Assembly (NCBI RefSeq): GCF_030035675.1
Contig: NC_084485.1
Span: forward strand, 92,958,838-93,022,837
DNA length: 64,000 bases
From: Rhineura floridana
Taxonomy: Eukaryota; Chordata; Lepidosauria; Squamata; Rhineuridae
Direction: 5' to 3'
Positions 55,754-64,000 of this stretch are shown here, in pieces (the first letter of the stretch is position 1; each line of letters starts with the position of its first letter). A program made the position numbers and the translations under genes. The notes beneath the pieces are model-generated. The model had not been told where the DNA came from, did no database searches, and worked only from the letters and a program-made list of their open reading frames with translations.

Positions 55754-55986
55754 ACCATCCTACTTTGCCTCAAGAATGTGCTGCTGTGTGCCCGGAATTT
55801 GTGGAGAGAGAGCCTCCCAAAGTGTATCCTGGGTACTCTGGGATGTACCCTTATCCATTTTCTGTGGGATTCACTATCAACCAACCAGGCTACAGAGCCC
55901 CTTCACCTGCCTCCATTTTACCCCTGCAAACAGGTTTCAGGCACTTTCCTAGCAGTCATGGGCCAGGGAGTGTTGCTTCTATGCCG
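55754..55986 (+). CDS. DMRTB1: DMRTB1, second coding exon
   Basis: The exon takes phase 1 from the previous one and ends in phase 0 at ATGCCG|GTAAGT, a consensus donor. It encodes about 77 residues from HPTLPQECAAVC to PGSVASMP. The middle is rich in Pro, Gly and Tyr (PKVYPGYSGMYPYPFSVGF, then PGYRAPSP), which agrees with the Pro-rich tail described for DMRTB1. The continuous frame, consensus splice sites and matching phases make the exon secure. The function of the tail is not known from sequence; it may be a flexible interaction or activation segment. Confidence 0.82.
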
Positions 55987-58549
55987 GTAAGTGTTATCCA
56001 TAGTGCTGCTTAATGCAGCTCACCTTGAACGCAGGAGTATGTGCCTTGGAAAATATTTGTAAAAAGTTAACCTTTGCAGCTGGTTACTTCAGCCTTGAAT
56101 AGTATGTAGACAAAACAAATTTATCACATTTCAGGGTTATGCAAAACTTGTCCCTTTAGTTTTGTTGAATTTTCCACTTTTCCAACCCTTGGCCTTGAAT
56201 ATCCATAATGTCTTTGGAAGTGTTTCAGATGAGCTATTGGTGCAAATTGAATGCACATTGGAATGTGTACCTAAGGATGCTCCCAGGCAGGTGGCCTAGT
56301 GTTGTCCATATGACTCTTCTGTTGTAAGCTACCATTGGAACTGGAATGGACTGTCCATGCTATTTCTATATGTACATCCTGCTATGTTCCATCTATACCA
56401 GTGAATGTGAAATAGCCGCTGTGGGTGATGAAGGAGGAGGTCCAATTCTCCTGAGCAGCTAGTGGAAGTGAAGCATGCATTTGCAATACTGATTAAGCAG
56501 TCTATAAATTGTGTTAAATAATTGAAAAAATAAATACAACTTTTGTGATAGATGCCACTTTAGCACCCTGTTTATTTTTAAAAAACCAACCATTTAATTA
56601 GTGCTAAATAATTTCTCTGGCTATATTTAAAAAAACAAAACTATAGAGTGTTATAGCACTAGATCATAATACTATTAACAAAAAAGATTTAAAACTCTTT
56701 CCAACTACTGCCATTAACAAAACCTGGCAGCTAGAAATATTTTTTTCATGATTTAAAAAAAATAGCCAGAAGAGCATTTTAGCACTAATTAAAAGAAACC
56801 AGAATAATAAATGGTTCCTACCACAAATGTTATAGCAAATGTATGCTGAGCTGTGATAGGAACACTTGCCTAGTAGATCAATGCCCACAGTAAAACGTCA
56901 TTCTTTACAAAAGCTAAAGTATTGCAATGGGTACCTACACATGTGGAGATTGCACTACTGTCCTTCTGAAAAAGAAGATTCTTGTTAGGCATTGGAATGC
57001 CTCGTGGGAAGCGTTTCATAAATTAATTAAATAATAAAACCAGACTTTCTGTGGAAGTCTGTTCTTCTGAGGAACAGTGATTGGATAACAGCGTTGTATT
57101 ATTTATTTATTTATCTATTTATTACATTTATATACCGCCTCATAGTCAAAGCTCTCTGGGCGGTTTACAGCAATTAAAAACATATATACAAATTTTAAAA
57201 CACAAACAATTAAAAAAAAAACAATTTAAAAACACATGCTAAAATGCCTGGGAGAAGATGAAAGTGTTGTGTTTAATCGACCTCCCCCACTGAATTTACT
57301 TATAGGTTTTAAGGCAGACTTCAGCATTGTACTTCACAAAGCAGGTAACAGATGAGTTTGTCTCAGAGATTCCTTCCTAAATTGGATTTCCCTCTAGTCT
57401 TACATCAGGTAAACTTCTGTTGAATGCAATCATGTCACTGGCCATTAGATTAAACTGGTTGATGGATGGATGTCTTGTAAACAGTAAGTGAACAAAGCAT
57501 GGCAATTCCACACTAAATGCCAAGTGTGAAAGTACCCTAAATGTGTATTATCCACTGTTTTCAATAGGTATGTGTTTCTAAGTGCAGATGCTGTCCTTTG
57601 CTTTCAGTGGGATACATATTTGGTTGTTTCCTTATATGATCCTCATTTAAATACCCAATTAGTTGGTCCAAGAATTAGTGCGTGCATATAGTGATAATAG
57701 TTTTTTCCAACTAAAAGTAAATTGTAGGGAATTTGACAGAAGGTGGTTTTGTGAGAATTATCTATATTAGAGGACTAATAGACCCATACAGAAATTGAAC
57801 CTGCCAGGGTACTGTACCATCCCTAATAATTCTCTCAGGATTTCAGGACACTTAAAAAAAAAAAGTCCATCTTGTAGCTGGCTCCTGTTAGGGCACCTCC
57901 ACATGGGGAACTTTCCCATATTTGGCACTTGAATGCAAAATGAAAGTACAGGACACTGTAATTGGAAAGAGTGTTTGAAAAGATAAAGGCGAAATGGATT
58001 CTCACACTGTATGTTGAAAACTGCCATTATTTTACCAGACAATCTGGAATATGATAGCTAAGTGCAAAAAAGGACAGGGCTCCTGCACCCTACATTATGT
58101 TACAGAGGGAATTTCTGCAGGAATAGCTGAATAGCAAGCTATACCTGCTGAAATTCCTTCCTCTACACAACTATTACAGGCGCAGAAGTCCTGAATGTAA
58201 GATCATAAGAAAAAGTCTGTTGCATCAGGCCAAAGGCCCATCTAGTCCAGCATCCTGTTCTCTCAGTGACCAACCAGATGCCTATGGGAAGCCCACAAGC
58301 AAATCCTGAGTGCAACAGCGGTTTCCCCGCTTGTGATTCCCTGTAACTGCTATTCAGAGGTGTACTGCCTCCTACGGGTGAGGTAGAATGTAGCAACCGT
58401 GACCTTCTTTGCTAATGGCTGCCCTACACCTAAATCTAAGTAAATGATTCAGGATTATTTGATAATAAAACACATTTTGGCTTAGATTTCTGATCTTTTA
58501 AATGTCCACACTGAAACAAATTACCTTTGTTTTGTTGCCTTTTATGTAG
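55987..58549 (+). other. DMRTB1 intron with repeat fragments
   Basis: 2.56 kb between GTAAGT and TTTTATGTAG. It contains an antisense L2 3' fragment at about 57097-57275 (CATTTATATACCGCCTC, then CTCTCTGGGCGG). A second interspersed-repeat-like segment at about 58203-58430 contains ATCAGGCCAAAGGCCCATCT; I know this motif from other reptile repeats but cannot classify it. Confidence 0.65.
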
Positions 58550-58694
58550 ATGCAAGATGCAGGTGGAGATTTTCGGCCAGGTTACTACACTCCATTAACA
58601 CCTTTTATACCCCGGGGCTTTCTGCCAGGGATTCACTACATTCCGCCACCTCTCCCATTGAATGTTGTGACTGAAGCTACAAAGGAAACATCTG
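58550..58694 (+). CDS. DMRTB1: DMRTB1, third coding exon
   Basis: It starts in phase 0 after TTTTATGTAG and ends in phase 1 at TCTG|GTAAGT. The 48 residues begin MQDAGGDFRPGYYTPL and continue FIPRGFLPGIHYIPPPLPL, again Pro-rich and consistent with the DMRTB1 tail. Added to the first two exons this makes 268 codons plus one base. Human DMRTB1 has roughly 340 residues, so at least one further exon is expected. None was found with confidence before the window ends, partly because the following intron is full of insertions. Confidence 0.8.
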
Positions 58695-58949
58695 GTAAGT
58701 TGTTTAGTTAGTTTAGTTAGTTACATAAGCCTTATGCTGGTGTTTGAAACATACATGTGGTGGGGCATTGGGATTGTATGAACCCATTCTGTCCTGCAGG
58801 GCATACTTGTCTTGCCCCCAGATGTGCCTGATACTCATGTGCTGGATATCATCTTGGCATATGAGCCTTCAACTGTAGAGTGAAATACTGGAGGGCTTGA
58901 TGGGCATGATCTGTACATAATGTTGCTTTCTACATGCATTTCCCTGCTA

Positions 58950-60930
58950 TATATCCAAAGAATTCAGTAGCACATGACATTATCAGGGAAGAATGCAAAA
59001 AGACAATACCTCTTGTTAAAAAGAGAGAAAGACCTCAATGGATGACTGAAGAAACTCTTCAAATGGTTAAAGAGAGAAGGAAAGCAAAAGGAGAAGGAGA
59101 TAGAAACACGGTCAGAACCCTAAATGCAACTATACAACTACTAGTACGTAGGGACAAAGAAAACTATTACAATAGTTATTGTATAGAAATAGAAAAGGAC
59201 AACAAAATGGGAAGAACAAGAGCCCTATTCCAAAAGATTAGAGAAATGAAAGGGAAATTTAAACCATGAGTAGGGATGTTGAATAATCAACAGGAGAACA
59301 CACTGACTGACCGAGATGAAATAAAAGGAAGATGGAAGCAATACACTGAGGAACTATATCAAACAGATGCAAGGATGACAGATTCATTCACGGAGGAACC
59401 ATATGATGAAGAACCAGAAATTTTAGAATGTGAGGTGAAAGCGGCTCTTAAAATTCTTCGAAGAAACAAATCACCAGGAATAAATGGCATACCAATAGAG
59501 TTGCTACAAGCTACTGAGACTGAATCTGTTCAAATTTAGACAAACATTTGTCAAGAAATATGGAAAACTAAACAATGGCCCACAGACTGGAAGCGTTCAA
59601 TATACATCCCACTTCCAAAGAAAGGGTATCCCAGAGAATGCCGTAATTATCGAACCATTGCCTTAATATCCCATGCAAGTAAAGTAATGCTCAAGATTCT
59701 ACAACAAAGGCTCTTACCATATATGGAACGAGAAATGCCAGACATCCAAGCTGGATTTAGAAAGGGAAGAGGCACCAGAGATCATATCGCAAACATACGT
59801 TGGATAATGGAACAGAGCAAGGAATTTCAGAAGAAAATCACCCTGTGCTTTATAGATTACAGCAAAGCCTTTGACTGTGTAGATCATGAAAAACTATGGA
59901 ATGCTTTAAAAGAAATGGGGGTGCCACAGTATCTGATTGTCCTAATGTGCAACCTATACTCTGCCAATGTAAGGACAGAATATGGAGAAACCGATTGGCT
60001 CCCCATCAGAAAGGGTGTGAGACGGGTGTATTTTATCACCCTATTTGTTTAATCTGTACGCAGAACATATCATACGGAAAGCGGGACTGGACCAAGATGA
60101 AGGAGGTGTGAAAATTGGAGGGAGAAACATCAATAATTTAAGATATGCAGACGATACTATCCTCTTAGCAGAAACCAGTAATGATTTGAAACGAATGCTT
60201 ATGAAAGTTAAAGAGGAAAGCACAAAAGCAGGACTACAGCTGAACGTCAAAAAGACTATAAAGTAATGACAACAGAAGATTTATGTAACTTTAAAGTTGA
60301 CAATGAGGACATTGAACTTGTCAAGGATTGTCAATACCTCAGCACAGTCATTAACCAAAATGGAGACAATAGTCAAGAAATTAGAAGGCGGTTAGGACTG
60401 GGGAGGGTAGCTATGAGAGAACTAGAAAAGGTCTTCAAATGCAAAGATGTATCACTGAACACCAAAGTCAGGATCATTCAGACCATGGTATTCCTGATCT
60501 CTAGGTATGAATGTGAAAGTTGGACAGTGAAAAAGGCGGATAAGAGAAAAATCAACTCATTTGAAATGTGGTGCCGGAGAAGAGCTTTGTGCATACCATG
60601 GACTGTGAAAAAGACAAATAATTGGGTGGAATAAATTCAACCAGAACTGTCACTAGAAGCTAAAATGGTGAAACTGAGGTTATCATACTTTGGACACATC
60701 ATGAGAAGACATGATTCACTAGAAAAGACAATAATGCTGAGAAAAACAGAAGGGAGTAGAAAAAGAGGAAGGCCAAACAAGAGATGGATTGATTCCATAA
60801 AGGAAGCCACAGACCTGAATTTACAAGATCTGAACAGGGTGGTTCATGACAGATGCTCTTGGAGGTCGCTGATTCATAGGGTCGCCATAAGTTGTAATCG
60901 ACTTGAAGGCACATAACAACAACAACAACT
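58950..60930 (+). mobile_element. Bov-B (RTE) LINE, 5'-truncated, decayed
   Basis: On the plus strand the parts come in order. About 58950-59265 is the linker after the endonuclease (PLVKKRERPQWMTEETLQMV). Next come the RT N-terminus (KSPGINGIPIELLQ), FIDYSKAFDCVDHEKLWNAL (about 59850-59910) and RYADDTILLAETSNDLKRML (about 60140-60200). The C-terminal LSYFGHIMRR and RKRGRPNKRW blocks follow, and the 3' end is CGACTTGAAGGCACATAACA plus CAA repeats. Stops and frameshifts interrupt the frame, so it is inactive. The 3' tail is the one copied by the Sauria SINEs. It lies about 250 bases into the intron after DMRTB1 exon 3. Confidence 0.92.
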
Positions 60931-61261
60931 CTGGATCAAGAAGCAATCTTCTAATGATTAGCTCCCATTGAGAGATACCTGAATATCCTAGGCTACTAAT
61001 AGTACTTTATTGAATCCCAAACTGGCATACAGCATAGTTTCAAGGGAAGGCAAGCCCACAGTGATAGTCATAAATGCACAGTAAACTGATATGAAACCTA
61101 TAACAATGTGTTAAAACCATACCTCAGATTTCCCAGACCTTCTCCTCATTTTCTTTTTCAGTTTTCCATGTCTCACACATGTGCAGCAATGTAGGTGAAA
61201 ACTGAATTGTTTTTCCTAACTTTTATCCTTTTTAATTTCTATGGTTATATTTTTGCCTACA

Positions 61262-63765
61262 GTCATAGGAAGCTATCTTATACTAAGTCAGGCCATTGGT
61301 CCCTGTAGCTCAGAATGGTTCTGACTAGCAGCTGCTCTCCAGGGTTTCAGGCAGGAGTCTTTCCCAGGGCTCATCCAGACGACTGTATAATGTGCGCCAT
61401 GACCGCTTTGTGTATTCATTATTTTTTGGTCATCCAGATGATGCTGCGTGCTTTTGCGCATTGTCGCGCGGTTAAATCCACTTTTGCTATTTGCTTTTTT
61501 AAATCGGGAATCATCTGCTGTGCCTTCAGGCACTCAGATGCAATACCACGGACTTTAGAGCAGGAGGTATTCTATGGGTGGTGCTTGGGCGTTTCCACAT
61601 AACCCTTCCGTCATTCCCAGCCAATCACGTATTTCCACTTTTGCACATGTGCGCGAATGTCCGGGGAAAGCTGGGAAAACGGAACCAATCAGAGCAATGG
61701 TGTGGTGTGTGTGTGTGGGGGGCTCTGCAACTTCTACTGCGCAGATGCAAAAATCTGCATTTGTGCAGAAGAAACAAGAGCAGTTTATTTTTAGCCAGCC
61801 TGTGAACTGGGCTGCCGCTCCGGGTGAGATCTGCAATTGTGGTTGTGTGTAAAGCCCTTGTTTTCCTGGCTGGTCTCACTCAAGGGCAGCTGGTTGGTGC
61901 AGGGAGCTCGCTTTGCTCTTTCCTCCTCGCTCAGAGACAGACAGACACGCACAAGCACACACACAGGGGAGAAAAACAAGAGCCTGGCCCTTTGTAAAGG
62001 GCCACAGGAAGGAAAGGGAGAAGGAGGGGGGTGAAGGCAATGGAGCATCAAGTTTTGCCCGAAGTGGTTGGGAAGCTGCTGGGAAGGAGGGGGGGGTGAA
62101 GCCTCTCTCGGTGGCTCTTCCCTTATGCTGCCGCCGCTGCCTACATGGAGAGCGAGAGGCAGGCAGTTAGAGAGAGAGAGAGAATGGGGAGGAGCTGTTC
62201 TGGAGAAATAAGTGGAATTTCCAGCCGTGTGTATCTCCAGAAACGTTAATATGCATAAAGGCAGAAAAGCATATTGTTGGTTTTGAGAAATATCACAAAT
62301 ACAACCAAAAAACCCACAGGAATTATTGGCATATAAGTGGTTTGCTAGATGGCCACCCGCAACCATCTAAGAAGGCTCTGGAAGGAGAGCGGAGGAAGGG
62401 GTTGCTGGTAGTGAGGGCCAGCTGGGGAGAGAGCAGGCAGTGATGCCAGGCCACCCCCACGTGGGGGGAGACCCCAGGGAGGCTCCCAGGCAACCCCTTT
62501 CCTCGCATGAGCCTCTCTCCCACAGGCTGCTTGAAGCTATGTTCGCCACCCTGAGGGAGAGCTGGGCGGCAAGCGGTGAGGGAAGGGGGCTGCCGAATCA
62601 GCTGTGGGGCGCTCTGACGGCTCATCTGTCAGCCCAGCTGATCGGCGGCTTGGCGAAGGGGGGGAAATGGCTGCCTAACGTGGAGCAGCCGGAGCAGAGA
62701 GAGAGAGAGAGCAAAGGAAGGAAGGAAGCGGTTGCAGTGCAATCCTGGCTGTTGGGGAGGAGGTGGTGGTGGAGGGGGAGATGGGGAGTGGTGAGGGCTC
62801 TCGGAGGGGTGCCCATCCCCTGCGAAGCCCCTGGAGCCCTTGGCCTCCTCCTCGGGAGAGCTAGAGATCATTTTTGCTGCCCCTTCGCTCCAGCCGCTCA
62901 TAGAGCGAAGTGGTGGGCTAGTGCACCCTGGAAGCCCAGGGGTGGATCAGAGAGAAGCCAGACAGAGTGGCGAAAAGGGGAGGAGAGCTCAGGCGGCCCG
63001 GCAGCAGCTGGCAGGGGGTGCTGCCAGGCAAGGCGCCAAGCAAAAGGGGCAGCAGGCGATGGAGAAGGAAGAGATGCCAGGCACCCCTTCCCTTTCTCCA
63101 GAGTGCATTCAGCATCCTTTGGCTAGGAACCCCTGGCTCCAGGCCAGGATTTCATTCTTGCTTGCAGCCTTCTGCTTGCTCTCTCTGCTGATTGAGACTT
63201 GCCAGCCCTGTGTATCTCCAGAATGTTTACTATGCATAAGGGCAAAAACACATACATTCGTTTTTGTGTTATATAGCAAATACAAGCACACAAAAATACA
63301 GGAATTATTGGCATATAAGCACCACCACCCCCGCCAGCCCTGCTCCAGAGTGGCAAGCGGCAAGGAACTCCATTACACCCACAGGAAATTCAAACTTTTG
63401 TGCTCTTACGGTCAAGCGCATGCGCGATATTGTGCTTCGTTGCAAAGGGGAGAGGAGCTTACCTCATATTTTGCGGACCAATTGGCTGATAGGGGGGAGT
63501 GTTATGGGCGGAGCTGGGAAAAAGCGAGAAGAAGTTCGGGTCCTCCCGCTGCATGTGCGGGTGCAAAAAAAGCGGTTTTTTAATCGGGAAAGAGCGAACA
63601 AACAGGCAAAGTGAGGACTGTCAGATGACGAACCGGATATGGAAAACGTGGATTATCCCGCTCCGTTTGGATGAGACCCCAGTCCTACCTGGAAACACCA
63701 GGGATTAAACCTAAAACCTTTTGCATGCAGTGTGTGCTCTACCACTGAACACTTCCCACCTTGAA
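61262..63765 (-). repeat. tRNA-derived SINE split by a TIR element
   Basis: The 3' part is at 61262-61363 (AGGAAGCTATCTTATACTAA on the plus strand). The tRNA-like head resumes at 63682-63765 (ACACCAGGGATTAAACC, then TTTTGCATGCAG). Together they make one SINE interrupted by 61367-63678. Confidence 0.85.
61367..63678. mobile_element. GGGCTCATCC TIR element, copy 2 (2.3 kb)
   Basis: The ends GGGCTCATCCAGACGAC and GGATGAGACC are flanked by CCA (61364-61366 and 63679-63681), and the host SINE continues on both sides, so the 3-bp duplication is well supported. The first 500 and last 100 bases match copy 1 (11366-12485). Between them are about 1.7 kb of mostly GC-rich sequence, including an approximately 130-base module present twice (near 62230-62366 and 63212-63340). 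The GC-rich open frames inside look like chance frames. Confidence 0.82.
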
Positions 63766-64000
63766 CATTTGCTTCCTTCGTAAAACATCTACCTCTTGTT
63801 TGCTTGCCATCTTGAATCATGGAAATATATTCTATTAACAGTTGCTTTCAATTTTGATAAAATCAAGGAAAAAAGAAAAACTGCACACAAAAACTTTGTA
63901 TTTACCTTTCTTGATTTCATGTCTTTGGGGCCAGTGTAAGGGAAAATAAAGCACCCTCACAGCCATGATATGGAAACATGTTCCAGAGTTTCGAACTTAC
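63766..64000. other. End of window, no recognised gene
   Basis: AT-rich sequence. A splice-acceptor-like TTCTATTAACAG ends near 63841, but the following open stretch does not resemble a DMRTB1 C-terminus. Confidence 0.4.

Noticed and set aside
62440-63583. Two overlapping plus-strand open frames of about 230-250 codons
   Set aside because: They lie in the GC-rich interior of a TIR element, are low-complexity, overlap in different frames and match no family I know.
63842-63960. Terminal exon of DMRTB1 after TTCTATTAACAG
   Set aside because: The phase fits, but the Lys- and Phe-rich peptide does not resemble the DMRTB1 tail and no poly(A) context was convincing.
1-64000. CRISPR array, bacterial operon or plasmid features
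   Set aside because: No regularly spaced repeats, ribosome-binding sites or compact gene runs; introns, SINEs and LINEs mark a vertebrate genome.

Overview
The window looks like a squamate reptile genome (lizard-type), although no single feature fixes the species. The evidence is the repeat mix: Sauria-type tRNA SINEs that share their 3' tail with a Bov-B LINE, a second tRNA-derived SINE family, CR1/L3 and L2 LINE fragments, many hAT-type MITEs, a Ngaro (DIRS-like) element with a hydrolase gene, and a Gmr1-like Ty3/gypsy element. About 4 kb at most is host coding sequence.

Layout. 0-13 kb: no certain gene; three short candidate exons (724-854, 2645-2701, 10755-10804), a CR1 LINE, SINEs and hAT MITEs, and a 1.1-kb TIR element (11366-12485) inserted into one arm of an older palindrome. 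13.1-19.8 kb: a whole-looking, young Ngaro element with split direct repeats (A1 - ORFs - B1 - A2 - B2) encoding a gag-like protein, RT/RNase H, tyrosine recombinase and SGNH hydrolase. 22.3-25.7 kb and 35.5-44.3 kb: two inverted copies of one 3.4-3.6-kb element with CTAGGGTTGCCAG termini; the right copy was later hit by a Gmr1-like LTR element, a hAT hairpin and a 116-bp MITE. Between these copies lies an intronless, open SLC25A3-like mitochondrial phosphate carrier gene (minus strand, 33316-34674). 44-53 kb: L2 fragments, SINEs, hAT and Tigger-type MITEs, and a solo LTR. 53.6-58.7 kb: three coding exons of a DM-domain gene, best read as DMRTB1 (DMRT6), on the plus strand. A 2-kb Bov-B LINE and a 2.3-kb copy of the TIR element seen at 11.4 kb lie in what should be its next intron. 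Its last exon was not found.

The host genes show no visible operon-like or pathway link. Most of the structure is layered transposition, and several layers can be ordered in time from target-site duplications and interrupted repeats. The best candidates for something new are the paired CTAGGG elements that travel with SINE and L2 passengers, the GGGCTCATCC element with a 3-bp target duplication and a variable interior, the short core shared by the Ngaro repeats and its target, and the doubled primer-binding site of the Gmr1-like element.
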